Shown here piece after piece: positions 12,481 through 25,031 of a DNA stretch of 64,000 nucleotides. The notes beneath the pieces are model-generated. The model worked only from the letters and a program-made list of their open reading frames with translations, was not told the DNA's origin and searched no databases. The position numbers and the translations under genes are program-made. The stretch spans positions 33,983,667-34,047,666 of the forward strand of contig OY282610.1 in assembly GCA_958298945.1 (NCBI GenBank), written 5' to 3'. Origin of the DNA: Atherix ibis. Taxonomy: Eukaryota; Arthropoda; Insecta; Diptera; Athericidae. Position 1 is the stretch's first letter; each line of letters begins with the position of its first letter.

Positions 12481-13960
12481 TACCCCATCGATGTTTCTTT
12501 TCATCAAGATACGAATATAATTATGAGTATAATAATTTTACCTGCCAATAATAAAATGGAGAGAAGAAAAAAAACAACAGACAAATAAAAAAGAAATTTT
12601 TACAAACTAAAAAATTCATTTCCGAATTCCGTAATAAGTTTTCATTATTTCATTGGAACTTTCTGCCAATTTCCATTTAAGACCGCATTGTTTTAGAAAA
12701 AAAAAAGGAATTTTTTTTTCTTATATTGCAATCATATTACCTGTAACCATAAGCTTTTCTCAGGTATCACAAATAATTCCATACTAACATTTCGATAATT
12801 TCTACACACTGTTGGCAACTGTTATAAAATTTTAATGTAAAATGGAAAAAATATATAATAAAAAAAAAATTTATATTTGTTAATATCAGTAAATAAAAAT
12901 GAAAAATAACAAATGAAATGGTAACACTATGTGTATGAGACAAAAAATGTAGAAAAACAATTTTTTTTTTGCGATAAAAAATTATCAAGACAACAACAAG
13001 AAATAATCTTTAAAATCAAAAATTTAAATACCATAACGAACAGATACTGTTCAGAGTGTAGATTTTCTGCTTAACTTTGACATCATCGAACTGAAAATGT
13101 GAATTAACATAAATTTTTATATTGCTTTAGTTTTTAGTTCATTATTATTTTATGTAAGAGTTTTTATATTTCTTATAATAAAACAAAAGTTACATAAGAA
13201 AGTTATTGAAAATTATGTGATTAAAAATGAAAAAAAAAAACAAAAGGAAAAAAAAATACATACTCGTACACGTGTCTTTTTAATAGGAAAAAAGTAAACA
13301 ATAATTTTTGTATTTTTGTGTATTTATTAAAAATAGGAAAAATTCATAAAAGAAAATTGTTCCATTCAAAAAAAAAAAAAAAAAAAATAAGAAGAAGAAA
13401 GGAATAAAAGACAATATGCCAGTTGACTTTTCTTTCCGGTAGTTGGATAGACAATTGGTGATTTTCTTTTAAATATTTTTAATAAATTTAATTGTCAATT
13501 GTGTTCAACTATAATTTAATTACTATTCGTTGTCGGTCCAGAAACAATAGTATTTTTATTTTTGAAAAGGAAATTTTCCAAATTGTTACATAAAATGTAG
13601 TAAATTTTGTGGTGATAGTCTTTTTTTCTCTCTTTTTATTATGTGCTTTTTGTATGGAAAATTTATAATTGGAAAAAGGAAATTCTAATATAATTTTTAA
13701 TAAAAACATTTGTAATTCAGTAATTTTATTAGGGTTGAAATCACTTTGGTATTGGACATTTGATTTTTAGTGAGAAAATTTTGTCTGAATTTTGTTTCTA
13801 ATGCATGGTAACCCGTAAGATGGCACTGGAACCTTTTATCGATGAACTGTTTTTTTCGAACGCATTATCTTTTGAACTTCTTATCGATTAACTCTATTAA
13901 TTCGATTCTCAGAACATATTATGTTATTGTTACAACAGAAGAAATCATAAATGATTAACA
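12480..13960. other. A+T-rich DNA, no gene seen
   Basis: Contains an A run of about 18 at 13370-13387 and low-complexity frames at 12767-12988 and 13509-13709 (minus) that match nothing I recognise. Confidence 0.55.
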
Positions 13961-14089
13961 TTTTTAATACTGTATCCTTTGGACAGTGTTACCATTGCAA
14001 TCTTCTAGAATTGTAATAACGCTCATCTTCACTTATAGGACTATGTTAAAAAGCAAAATTATCGCATTTAGAATTCTGAAAATCAAATA

Positions 14090-14330
14090 GCAGTTATTGA
14101 GCAACCATGACATTCATCACGTGTCACTGTCTGGTACGCTTTATTGACCTAGAGGCATCATTGGTCCGTATTTTTTAATGAAAATAAGTCTGGGTGCTAC
14201 AGTTACTGTCAAAGGCATGGTAACCAATTTTTTATGGTCTATTTTTGATGACATGGATATCGATGATTTGTGATTTCAATATCACTGGCCAAGAAATAAT
14301 CGATTTATTGAAAACCAAAGTGAGTGGATG
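14090..14330 (+). pseudogene. Rosa/DD41D-like mariner fragment, middle part
   Basis: Frame-corrected reading gives SRVTVWYALLT at about 14118-14150, then GATVTVK near 14195-14215, then NQFFMVYF and a block matching LWFQ...(second catalytic Asp region), and IDLLKTK at about 14300-14320. In the wider family this order is KVTVWCALW, NxxVTVNxxRY, MITDFLxP, WFQQDGATxHT and IxLLKxKF. Stops and missing residues show it is dead. Upstream sequence (about 13960-14090) may belong to it but could not be aligned. Confidence 0.55.
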
Positions 14331-14727
14331 TCTATGTTCGTAGACTCTGTACAACAAGTTTATAATATGGAAAGGTTTGTATTATTTGTTAATAAAAACT
14401 AGGTAGCTTAGGAGTTTATAAAGAGGACTTGTGAATAAAACGGAAGGGTCAACTTAAACTAACACTGGAGCAATCCTGCTATAGAAAAAATCAAGGGTAA
14501 GGTAGCGGTCCGTGTGAATATTCAAAATTTGTAAGGGGACCTTCGAAATTTTTGAAGATGGAAGATTGAAGGTTATTTAACATGATGTGTAAGCAGGAAG
14601 AGCAATTCGAATGCTGATAAGTTTTCTAGCACAAAAATTCAGATCTTGTTCATAGCAATGTCACTGGATTATTTGAAAACTTTTTGTTTGTTAAAAAAAT
14701 ACCAAATAGGCTCGGCATGAGACTAGG
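14330..14727. other. Spacer before the satellite array, no gene seen
   Basis: No coding signal. GGTCAGACTGATC at about 14726 hints at an outlying, highly diverged satellite unit. Confidence 0.4.
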
Positions 14728-14842
14728 TCAGACTGATCAGGTTTTATTTATTCATTTTTGAACTGTGCCAAAGCTCAAATCAGAAATTTTAAGACTTCAA
14801 AAATAAATAAACCCAGTCAGTGATTGATTTTGAAACTACATA

Positions 14843-16860
14843 TGTCAGACTGGCGAAACGATATCTTTTTGCAAATGGACCAGCGGTCTACTTAGAAAAT
14901 TTCGAATGAAAACTTCCAAAGTAGAGATGCCCTTTCGGTGTCTATTTTTTTTTAGTTGAAAATACAATTTTTTTTTTAACACAAAACAACAGGATTAGGA
15001 GATGCTTGGACCTTCTTTTAGAATATAGGTCAGAATGGTGAGATGGGATTTTACTCTTCGCACGACAGCCCTCCATTTAGAAAATTCCCAAACAAAAACT
15101 TTAAAAGTAAACAAACTTACTCAATATAAATTGTTTCAACGCAAAACAGGTACGTTCCTAAGTCTTCGTTTTGAAATTAGGTCAGACTGAGGAGACGTAA
15201 TTTTTTTCTTTGCTTGCCGGTCCCCCAATTAGAAAATTCCCAAACAAAAACTTTAAAAGTAAACACCCCTCTTTCGGTGACTGAACAAATTTTTTTCCAC
15301 ACAAAACCATAGGGTCAGGAGGTGCCTAGACCTTCCTCTTAAATATAGGTCAGAATGGTGAGATGGGATTTTCCTCTTCGCAGGACAGCCCTCCATTTGG
15401 AAAATTCCCAAACAAAAACTTTAAAAGTAAACAAACTTACTCAATATAAATTGTTTCAACGCAAAACAGGTACGTTCCTAAGTCTTCGTTTTGAAATTAG
15501 GTCAGACTGAGGAGACGTAATTTTTTTCTTTGCTTGCCGGTCCCCCAATTAGAAAATTCCCAAACAAAAACTTTAAAAGTAAACACCCCTCTTTCGGTGA
15601 CTGAACAAATTTTTTTCCACACAAAACCATAGGGTCAGGAGGTGCCTAGACCTTCCTCTTAAATATAGGTCAGAATGGTGAGATGGGATTTTCCTCTTCG
15701 CAGGACAGCCCTCCATTTGGAAAATTCCCAAACAAAAACTTTAAAAGTAAACAAACTTACTCAATATAAATTGTTTCAACGCAAAACAGGTACGTTCCTA
15801 AGTCTTCGTTTTGAAATTAGGTCAGACTGACGAAACGGTATATTTCTTTACAACGGTACTCCTCCAATAAGAAAATTCCCAAACAAAAACTTTAAAAGTA
15901 AACACCCCCTTTTCGGTGACTGAACACAATGTTTTCAACACAAAACCATAGGGTCAGGAGGTCCCTAGACCTTCCTTTTGACTATAGGTCAGAATGGAGA
16001 GATGGGATTTTGCGGTTAGAAGGTCAGCCCTCCAGTTAGAAAATATCCAAATAAAAACTTGAAAAGTAAACAAACTTACTCAATATAAATTGTTCCAACA
16101 CAAAACAGGCACGTTCCTAAGTCTTCGTTTCGAAATTAGGTCAGACTTAGGAGACGTAATTTTTTTCTTTGCCTGCCAGTCCTCTAATCAGGCAATTCCC
16201 AAACAAAAACTTTAAAAGTATACACCCCTCTTTCGGTGACTGAACACATTTTTTTCAACACAAAACCATAGGGTCAGGAGGTCCCTAGACCTTCCTTTTG
16301 ACTATAGGTCAGAATGGAAAGATGGGATTTTGCGGTTAGCAGGTCAGCCCTCCAGTTAGAAAATATCCAAATAAAAACTTGAAAAGTAAACAAACTTACT
16401 CAATATAAATTGTTCCAACACAAAACAGGCACGTTCCTAAGTCTTCGTTTCGAAATTAGGTCAGACTTAGGAGACGTAATTTTTTTCTTTGCCTGCCAGT
16501 CCTCCAATCAGGCAATTCCCAAACAAAAACTTTAAAAGTATACACTCCTCTTTCGGTGACTGAACAAATATTTTTCCACACAAAACCATAGGGTCAGGAG
16601 GTGCCTAGACCTTCCTTTTGACTATAGGTCAGAATGGAGAGATGGGATTTTGCGGTTAGCAGGTCAGCCCTCCAGTTAGAAAATATCCAAATAAAAACTT
16701 CAAAAGTAAACAAACTTATTCAATATAAATTGTTCCAACACAAAACAGACAAGTTCTTAAACCTTCCTTTTGAAATTAGGTCAGACTGAGGAGACGGAAT
16801 TTTTTTCCCCCTCCAATAAGAAAATTCCTCAATGAAACCTTTTAAAGTGAGCTATTTTTC
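14843..16860. repeat. Satellite array, 320-bp dimeric unit
   Basis: GTCAGACT landmarks occur at 14843, 15181, 15501, 15821, 16140, 16460 and 16780, a spacing of 320 bp after a diverged first unit of 338 bp. Each unit contains two related half-units of about 152 and 168 bp, both carrying a GGTCAGA start, a CCCAAACAAAAACTTTAAAA block and an ACAAAAC..GG..C block. They differ in the segment after the AGTAAAC block. Neighbouring dimers 15181/15501 and 16140/16460 are almost identical, while others differ more, which points to recent local amplification by unequal exchange. No open frame spans the units. Confidence 0.93.
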
Positions 16861-17780
16861 AAAACTTGTGTAGGAAAAATCTCTTTTTTTTTGTCAGAAC
16901 CTCTTGTCATTGTCACCACTACTACATAATATTTTAGAAATTAGAACTTTTTATAGATAACTCCTGTTTATGGTGTGTTACCACACTTGTCAATTCTGAA
17001 ATTTTTATGGGAAGTTATTTGATTGGAACATGCATTGTCGAGTTCATAAACATGTAAAAAAACATGCAAGGATACTTAAATACCAAATGCCTTATGTTCT
17101 CCGGGGGAATGATCTGCTGCCTTAAAGGCAGAACATTTTTTTAAATAATTTCTCCTATAAACTTAAGGGAAATTTTTCATTCAACGCGAACACATCATTC
17201 AATTATGAATTAGTGATTTTGCAATTTCTTTTTCCACCTTCTTCTAATGACCTTTTCACATCTCCCATTTTCTATTAGACAAGTTTTCGAAAATAGACCA
17301 TTAAAATCTTGTAAAATAGGATAGTATACATAAATTAATTAAAAAACCTTTTAGGAAAATGTTATTTCCTTTTTTGACACTTTTAACTTTCGTGAAGAAG
17401 TAAAAAATTAAAAAAAAAAGCAAAAACTGTAGCAGTAAAATTTTTTCTTTTTCTTATCTTGGATTTTAAAAAATGTTCTTCTCATGCTGACTTGACCGAA
17501 TTTTAGTTAAATAACGAGAAGAAAAATAATAAATTGTGTCATCGATTCAATAAAATTTCTTAATTTTTGATTAATTTACATACTATGAATATCTATCTAT
17601 CTATCTATCTATCTATCTGTCTATAAAATATGTTTCATATATTGTAGAATTGAAGAATTTATAAATAAAAAATAAAAAATAATAAGACAATGGATAAGAA
17701 AAGTTTCTTTTGAAATTCACTCCTTAACATTAAGGTTTATAGTCATTTTAAAATATTTTCATTTTAATTCGTTATTAATT
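16860..17780. other. Non-coding spacer with ATCT microsatellite
   Basis: An (ATCT)n tract, about nine repeats with one variant, lies at 17590-17626. Nothing else is recognisable. Confidence 0.6.
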
Positions 17781-17782
17781 TA

Positions 17783-19058
17783 AATCGGCTGAAAAGTTTA
17801 TAAGATAACACAGTAAAAATATTTTTTTTTGCAAAATTCATTTTTATTATTCAACATAGTTGCCTTCGAGGGCGATACAGCGATTAAAGCGATCTTCCAA
17901 CTTTTCGATACCATTTTTATAGTACTCTTTCGGTTTTGCCTCAAAATACGCCTCAGTTTCGGCAATCACTTCATCATCGGTCTTAAATTTCTTGCCAGCG
18001 AGCATTCTCTTGAGGTCTGCAAACAGGAAAAAGTCGCTGGGGGCCAGATCTGGAGAATACGGTGGATGGGGCAGCAATTCGTAGCCCAATTCATTGAGTT
18101 TGACCATCGTTTTCATCGACTTGTGACACTATGCATTGTCTTGGTGAAACAACACTTTTTTCTTCTTCAAATGAGGCCGTTTCTTAGCGATTTCTTTCTT
18201 CAAACGATCCAATAACGCTATATAATAGTCGCTGTTGATCGTCTGTCCCTTCTGGAGATAGTCAATGAATATTATACCATGCGCATCCCAAAATACAGAC
18301 GCCATCACCTTGCCAGCCGACTGTTGCGTCTTTCCACGCTTTGGATTCGGTTCGTCGCTCGACTGCCGATTGGACTCTGGAGTGTAGTGACGGAGCCATG
18401 TTTCATCCATTGCCACATATCGACGCAAAAATTCGGGTTTATTGCGCTTGAACAGCTCCAAACACTGCTCAGAATCATCAACACGTTGTTGTTTTTGGTC
18501 CACAGTGAGCTCACGCGGCATCCACTTTGCACACAGCTTTCGCATGCCCAAATATTCATGCACGATATGTCCAACATGCTCTTTCGATATCTTCAGAGTC
18601 TCAGCTATCTCGCTCAACTTCACTTTACGGTCATTTAAAATTATTTTGTGGATTTTTTTGATGTTTTCTGCCGTAACCACCTCTTTTGGGCGTCCACTGC
18701 GTTCTGCATCAACTGTGCTCGTACGACCAGTTCGAAATTGACGAAACCAATATTCCACAGTTGAAATAGCTGGAGCAGAGTCCGGATAACGTTTGTCAAA
18801 CCATGCTTTGGTTTCCACTGTATTTGTTTTCATCAAAAAGCAATGCTTTATCAATACACGAAATTCGTCTTTATCCATTTTTTTTTTCAATAACAAAAGT
18901 TGCTGCACTCAAAATGCTATATCTCACGAACCAATCGAGCGATTGCTGTCAAATTTTGACAGGAATCATTTGAAGGATTGTGCTTTGTGATAATTAAGTA
19001 GATTTTTGCAAGAGGCGCCATCTAGGCGTCAACCTTATAAACTTTTCAGCCGAAAACT
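17783..19058 (-). mobile_element. Irritans-type mariner, Himar1-like, near complete
   Basis: Matching ends read TCGGCTGAAAAGTTTATAAG at about 17786 and, inverted, at about 19034-19053, giving terminal inverted repeats of about 20 bp next to TA dinucleotides (17781-17782 and 19059-19060). The transposase frame lies between on the minus strand. Total length of about 1.28 kb is normal for mariner. The outermost 2-4 bases do not match, so the exact termini are uncertain. Confidence 0.85.
17847..18878 (-). pseudogene. Mariner transposase, irritans subfamily, one stop
   Basis: A cut-and-paste DD34D transposase of the Himar1/irritans type. The start at 18878 gives MDKDEFRVLIKHC, followed by the helix-turn-helix region, WMPRELT (WVPHEL linker), VAMDETW (first catalytic Asp), HQDNA (second) and YSPDLAPSDFF (third), ending GNYVE and a stop at 17847. 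The reading frame is intact over 1,032 bases except for a TAG at 18129-18131 just after HQDNA, where relatives have Pro. Compared with Himar1 (348 residues) an in-frame gap of about five residues is present after RQSS, where the family has a WT.TGEP stretch. All three catalytic Asp are present. Apart from the stop this is one of the best preserved copies here, so it is relatively young but inactive. Confidence 0.9.
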
Positions 19059-19359
19059 TAATATGAGTTACTATGTAGAATATACATAAATACTCAAAAC
19101 TTAATATGAAAATTATCGATTTTAAATAATTAATTGAAAATGTTTTAATATAATTTTTTTTCGAAAATTAGAAAAATATCCCAAGTTCTTTCGTTCCACC
19201 AGATTAAGTATTCTAACGTTAAATAAAATACGCTTTAAATTCAGACTTTGATAAAATTTTTCTACATATACAAAGATTTAAACCTTGTCATTATATAATA
19301 ATTTAACGTTATTATAATAATTACTATGAGACTTAAATGTAATTTCATAAGAAAAAGTC

Positions 19360-19870
19360 AAACAGCGTCAAATTGCACGATCTTGTAGGCCAATCGGAAT
19401 CCACAAATTTAGAAATTACACGTCCTGGGACCTTTTCGAGCAACAAAGGCAAAATTTGTCGTGATGTGTTTATGGCGCCATTTAATTAAAATCCAAATAT
19501 AGATCAGATTAAAATTTAAAAAACAATTCACTTAGTACTCAGAATTGACAATAATGGTCCTTGTTTTTTCATTTTCAAAAAAATACTGTTCCATGTCGCC
19601 ATCAGACAAAAGTGCACACCAAACAGTTACTTTTCGTCGATACAATGGCTTCTCCATAGTTATATACTTGTCAACAATTTTTAGAGCTCCAAATGTGATA
19701 ATTTTTCTTACTGACCGTAAGGATCTATTGATCCTCACCGTTGACGAAAATTTATTCGAAAAAAATCAGCATCCAAAGCGTGTTATTTCAGAACCTAGCT
19801 GATATGTCTTCTAGGCATTTTATAGTCTTTAAAATAATTATTAATATAAAATGGCATATTTAACTTTCAA
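19360..19870 (-). pseudogene. Decayed rosa/DD41D-like mariner
   Basis: A minus-strand frame at 19532-19738 reads RRKVTVWCALLSDGD..QYFFENEK and TIIVNSEY, matching KVTVWCGLW..GPYFFEN and VTVNxxRY. Further along, at about 19365-19410, another frame gives DSDWPTRSCNLTLFDFFL with the third catalytic Asp. The first-Asp and VNKQNC region lies near 19760-19780 in broken form. Frameshifts disrupt it. The flank at 19840-19870 (ATATAAAATGGCA) is shared with the relics at 22040, 28840, 35180 and 38410. Confidence 0.65.
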
Positions 19871-21240
19871 AATTATAAAATTGATAATATAGCATCATAC
19901 ACATAGATTTTCATGATGAACTCTTGGAAAGTTATGATAATTTTCAATAAAAAATAATTAAGAAATTTCTAAAATTAATATTATTTGGCAATTAAAAAAA
20001 TCTTTATCATTTTCCATAATTGTTTATTCAAAATTTTAAATTGTATTTTTGACCAAATAATATGTACTTTGTTTTATTTATTATATAATTTCTTACTATT
20101 TATAAACATAAACAGTTTAATACAAGAAAACTCTAATTTTTATAATAAATTCGTGAAATGGACACAATCCCTCAGAAAAAAAAACCAGCTTTTTCTTTGC
20201 AGTAAATTGAAGATATTATATTAAGGTAAATTCCAGGTATTTTTTTCTATTTTTGTTTTGTTTTTATTGTAAATTGTAGCGAAAAGCTCTTGTTGTGCCA
20301 CTTTTCGAAATTAAGTTAAAACTGGATCTTTACATATATTATCTTAACGGAAAACTACTATTAAGAACTCTAGAATCTTTTCTAGTTTTGAGATTTTTCC
20401 TTTAGTAAACGGAATTTTTCTTTTTTGTTATTGTTAGATACTTAAAAATACTTTTCGTTCAGATATATTCGAATAACGGAAGATAAATTATTTCATTAAA
20501 AACAGACGATGTTCTTCTTTGTTCCATCTTTATTAAAAATAATGTAAATTATGCTATTGAGGTAAAAACATTTTTATAACAGCAACCGGCGTGATACTTT
20601 GCAAGTTAATAAGATAAAATTCGAATATACTATCATATATGCAAATCGGAGGATGGTTTTCATCTTATAACTATTATTATTATTATTATTCCTACTATTA
20701 TTACGATTAATATAGTTGATTGACGAAATAGCAAATATATGCAAAATAAAGTGCCTGCTTTATATATAGTATTAATGTTGTTTTTCTTTTTGTGAACAAA
20801 CTAATTATGTGAATTCACACACATCCCCCTCCCCCCCCCCCCCTACTATTTGACATAGTGTTAACGGTGCTAAAAATTCTTTATTTTTAAATTTATCATG
20901 ACTAAAAGTTGAAATTTTTTTTTTTTCAAATATAATATGAAATTTTTATTTCTTTTATTTCAGAAATATCAGCGAAAAATGTTAAAAAGGATATATGAAA
21001 ATAGTGGAATGCAGTAGAAACGAATAAATAAATTGGAAAAGATAAATTTGTAAGTTTGATTATATTTTTTTGTCAAAAAATTCGTTTAAATTATAATTAA
21101 AATAAAAGTATAATTGCAAATTTTAAATAACTTGAAAAATACGAAGAAGCAGTAAATACCCATTTGGTGGTGGTCTATCTGAAGGGATTTATTGTGAATT
21201 CTTAAAGGATGTTTGAAGAAATAGAAAAGCATTATTTAAG
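19870..21240. other. A+T-rich spacer, poly-C and ATT tracts
   Basis: An (ATT)n-like run lies at about 20665-20690, and an imperfect C tract (CCCCCTCCCCCCCCC) at about 20824-20843. No gene is seen; the 19985-20224 frame is low-complexity. Confidence 0.55.
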
Positions 21241-21430
21241 TCACAGTGGATTGATTTTGTATTAAAAAAAATTGGATACGATATGATTGGAGAGGCTTAG
21301 CTGTGCTCCTTAAATGATCATACAGGATCATCCAATTTGTGCTGCGGTAAATAAAGTTTTGCCCAATAAAGTCAAAATTTGTTGGGTTGGGTGGTTTACG
21401 GTGTTGTCTTGTTGAAACCACAATTTTATC
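21240..21430 (-). pseudogene. Possible DDE transposase scrap
   Basis: Minus-strand reading from about 21421 gives WFQQDNTVNHPTQQILTLL, resembling the second-Asp block WFQQDGATCHTAxxTxxLL of rosa-type mariners. The match stops after about 20 residues. The adjoining frame at 21435-21677 is not recognised. Confidence 0.35.
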
Positions 21431-21834
21431 TTATTTAAATAAACTTTTTATTTATTTTTATTTTAACATTCCTTTTGGAATATTGGGACATTTTCACAAA
21501 TGTTCTTATTACATTTGAATCGATTTTACGATAATGTTTTTGATCGTGAAGTTTGATGCGGTGCCATGATTCGTCTAGTAGAAGGGCATGTCCATTTTGG
21601 GTTGTTGTCTTTGACAAATACTGGTGTTTATCCACGATTGGTTTTTCCTTTCGAAAGATGGGTGTTAATATTTCCATGTTCCTGATAATTGATGGTTTTT
21701 TTCATGTATTTTTTGTTGTTGCACTTTTTGTTAAGAAAAGGATAATGCGATAAGATTTAACATTAAATTAGAATGTAAAGTAAAGTGATTTTTTCAGGAA
21801 TTAGAATTGGTGGGCTGGCACATATGGTTCTCAG

Positions 21835-22180
21835 GCCGAAAAAATCGACTTTTTACATGATTAGAGTGCTCCAAATCGACGGTTGAAAGAAATCCGTGCC
21901 AATTACACTTTCAGACCGAAATCCACAACCGAAAAACAGTTACTTTTCGCGAATTAATGGCTTCTCCACAGTCCCTTGTGATTTTTAGAGCCCCATATAC
22001 CGTAATTTTTCTTATAGATTTGTTATTAAACTATTTATAATATAAAATGGCAAATTATTACCTAAATACATTTAGATTAAATAACATATATTTTTAATAG
22101 CTATCAAATGACAGGATTGTATCTTTTAAACTACAAAATGGATAATAAGTTATTCATTGTCATGTGAGAGTTTAGATAAT
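21835..22180 (-). pseudogene. Rosa-like mariner relic, N-terminal to middle part
   Basis: Aligned by shared blocks with the relics at 19.5, 28.6, 35.1 and 38.4 kb: the AAACAGTTACTTTTCG..AATGGCTTCT block (minus-strand KVTV and upstream), the TTATAATATAAAATGGCAAA block near 22035, and the GCTATCAAATGACAGGAT and ACAAAATGGATAAT blocks at about 22100-22150. No intact frame remains. Confidence 0.5.
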
Positions 22181-22239
22181 TTCTTAAGTTAAATCTTATG
22201 TAAGAATTTCAATTTAATGTCATTAATTTAATATGATAT

Positions 22240-22500
22240 ATTAGCAGGCGTAAATATGATGTAGCATGAGACCCAGGATACTGCCCTGAGGAATACCAGC
22301 ATAGATAGGAAGGAAATTCGAAAAAATTTCAGATTTTCAACCACTTGAAAATAATCCTGTTAAAAATATGCCTTGTTAGTTTGTATGTAAGGCTTGTGAG
22401 ATAAGAGTCGGAGGCCGATTTGTAGTGTCATTTTGTGGTGCCATGACGATGAGACCATTTGCGACATCATATTGCGTGTTCGTTTTAGAATTTGATGGAT
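22240..22500 (-). pseudogene. Jockey-like non-LTR fragment
   Basis: Minus-strand reading at about 22245-22310 gives YAGIPQGSILGLMLHHIYA, the RT motif around PQGSxLGP. The part at about 22385-22490 (GAGGCC..GTGGTGCCATGACGATGAGACCATTTG in outline) resembles 29085-29150, so the two sites carry related retroelement debris. Confidence 0.6.
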
Positions 22501-23850
22501 AATAAAAGATTATTTTAGAAAATTAAAAGGAGGGCTAAAAAAAGAAATAATTGGAAGAGAGTCCTTTTCAAAAAGCTGTAGAAAACATGATTTAAGTCTT
22601 TAAAAATGAAGAGAGGGAAGAAAACCGTTTAATTTCTAAGGTAAAAGTAAGCATCAGATACGATATAATGTGTGTGAGATGTGAAGAAGGGTAATATTCT
22701 TAATGCTTAGAAAAGTACGACAATAATAAAATCTGTAACTCGTTGGCACTACTGGAATTATATTTAAAGAAATATACTTAAGGACAAAAATCTTACCTCA
22801 AGTAGGGAAAAGGCTTATGGATCAGTATGAGGATGTAAAGTTAACAGGTTTGTTAGGCTTGTTTAGAAATAATTTTAATAAAATTTCTAATTCCATTTAA
22901 TAAAAATGTGAAATCAAATCTTTTTCTTGAATACTTTTTCAATAGGTATTTGGAAACTACAAAACCTGATCAAATTATTTACTTTTAGCATAAAACAATG
23001 TACAAACGAATTGATTTCATAGTAAAAGGAGTTCGAATAGTTTTTAAAATTCTTTAAAAAACCTATAAAGCCACAATAGACAAGATTGAATATAAAATAA
23101 ACTAAAATCAAAATGATAAGATATAGCAAATAATATGCAACAAGTTGGTGAAAATTAATCCCGAATTTCTCCATTTCTATCAGCTTTTACTTATAAATAA
23201 GACTGGAATATAAAATAGGCAAGTTTTATTTCTAAAAAAATATTTCTTTTAATGTTTTTTTTTTTTTTTGGTGAGAAATTTCTACCAAAAAATGTTTAAT
23301 TCTTAGTTAATTTCCTTTGGAAAGTAAAGTACGGAAATGCAAAAATCGAGAAAGCGTTGAAATTTTGCACACAACAGCACGCATGAATATCGAAACTTTT
23401 TAAGCAAATTTTATTTCGTATGGTCAATACGTGATTTTATCACGTATGGTCAATATGGAATTCGTATTGTGAACTGAATTTAAATTTTATAATTATTCTT
23501 GGGTAAATTGTAGAAATTGAGAACGAATTTATTTGAAATTCATGAACTTTATAAACTATATATTTGTACGCATATCTATAGGCACATATGTAGTATGTGG
23601 GGAAAATTTCTATTTTCTTTTCTTATCAGAAATTCCATCAACTTTATAAACTATTCCATTTATTTTTTATGCATGGAAAGGTTGTATTATTTCCAAAAAT
23701 ACGAGTACATCGAATTTTATTTTCTTTAGAAAAAGATTTTATTAAATACCTATTAAACGGTAGATTTATCTTAATATATTCTCAGTTAAAATCTAAATAT
23801 ATAAGGAGAAATGTGAATTTTCAAATAGTTTTTACAAAAAACTAAAGTTA
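22500..23850. other. A+T-rich DNA, no gene seen
   Basis: Frames at 22914-23174 (minus), 23517-23729 and 23597-23845 (plus) are hydrophobic, low-complexity and overlapping; none resembles a known protein. Confidence 0.5.
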
Positions 23851-23854
23851 TGGC

Positions 23855-24450
23855 CAAAAAGTTATGAGATCTGGCAACGATGCAGACTCTCCACAGTTTC
23901 AACAGATTGTACGTTAGTCCCCCCCCTAAACAAGTACGTAAAAATTTGAATTTTGTTCGGTAACTGCGCAACCCTAAAAGCGTGATACGTTAACAATGAT
24001 TTATAATAAAATAATTGGTTAATCGGTGAGTTTAACTTGGTTACATAGTCACATCAACGAAGTTTTCTTCACAAAAAGGAATTTCTGTGGTTCCTCAGGC
24101 TCCCTTTTTACAAGTTTCAGTCTATTAGAACTTTTTAATATTCCCAGAGATTAAGAAACAATTAAAATAACGTTATTTTGGTACTATCGATAACATCCAG
24201 CCACGTGGCATAAAGAAGTGTTACCACGTGGCATAAAGGATTTTTTTTTTTAGGTGGTATACACATAAATCATTTTTGGAGGGCCGAGAAGCAGTGAAAG
24301 ACAATCTTTGTTCAGCCAGGCTTTTAATATCAAAATTGATAAAAATGTGAAACGAATGGGAGCGCTTATATGGTCAGATCGTTGATTAACATTGAAGCTG
24401 ATAAATGAATCCTTAAAAGGCTCGGAAGAAGGGTTTTTCGGATGTCAGAT
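23855..24450 (+). pseudogene. Fragment of a mariner N-terminal domain
   Basis: At about 24275-24420 a frame-corrected reading gives FLEGREAVKDNL, then SKLIKM..NEWERLYGQIVD. This aligns with the helix-turn-helix region of a mariner-like family (FxxGREDVEDDxRSGRP, DENVERVxxLVRSDRRLT). Upstream, GATCTGGCAACGATGC at about 23870 resembles the GCGATCTGGCAACGTTGCG block that precedes the related relic at 46.9 kb. No catalytic region is present. The assignment is tentative but supported by the second copy. Confidence 0.4.
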
Positions 24451-24769
24451 TCGAGGAAGCCTTCTTTAGAGCCTTTAAAGCTGGTACTTGAATGCGCTAC
24501 GATAAAAATCGCCCGTGTAACACGGTCAACACAACGAATTTTTGTCGGAAGAAGGGATTACTACAGCTTCCCAGTTCTTCCTCCTTTTCTAACCAACATA
24601 AAAAAAAACACCTGAAACAACGTGAACTTAGTGTTCTCGATAATGACGAGCTATCCTATAAAAAAACCTCAAGAAACGTAGTTTTTGGTTTTATTTAAAA
24701 TTATATTTTTAAAAGGCTTATCATGTTGATAATAACTATTCTCGTAGATGATCTGATTAAGCTACACTG

Positions 24770-24890
24770 TGGCTCCTACACATAGATCTAGAACGCAGTT
24801 GCCGTGAGTTCGAATCCACCTAGTCATATAGCTGGGGTGCCATTAAGTTGTAATCAACTGCCTCGAATTATCGCGGTACTAAGAAGTAAA
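24770..24890 (+). repeat. tRNA-like B-box sequence, possible SINE scrap
   Basis: GAGTTCGAATCCACCT at about 24809-24824 is a good B-box match (GGTTCGAATCC), preceded at about 35-40 bases by TGTGGCTCCTACA, a poor A box. No full cloverleaf is found. Confidence 0.3.
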
Positions 24891-25009
24891 ATTTTAGAAC
24901 ATGTGTAAATAGAAGTGATCGAGGATTAGATTTCAAGGATCAAAAATTGCTTTTAGTGTCTAGTCGGCTTATCGTCTCCTTTAAGCCACATTCTTCTCAG
25001 TATATTTTA

Positions 25010-25031
25010 CCACCCCCCCCCCCCCCCCCCT
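25010..25031 (+). repeat. Poly-C tract
   Basis: CCACC followed by about 18 uninterrupted C. Similar C or G tracts occur near 4215 and 20830. Confidence 0.8.

Noticed and set aside
17829..18990. Plus-strand frames of 65-128 codons over the 17.8-kb mariner
   Set aside because: Antisense shadows of the transposase; similar shadows at 29379-30385 and 61593-62563 were also discarded.
21435..21753. Open frames on both strands next to a DDE-like scrap
   Set aside because: Neither translation resembles a transposase or any other family.
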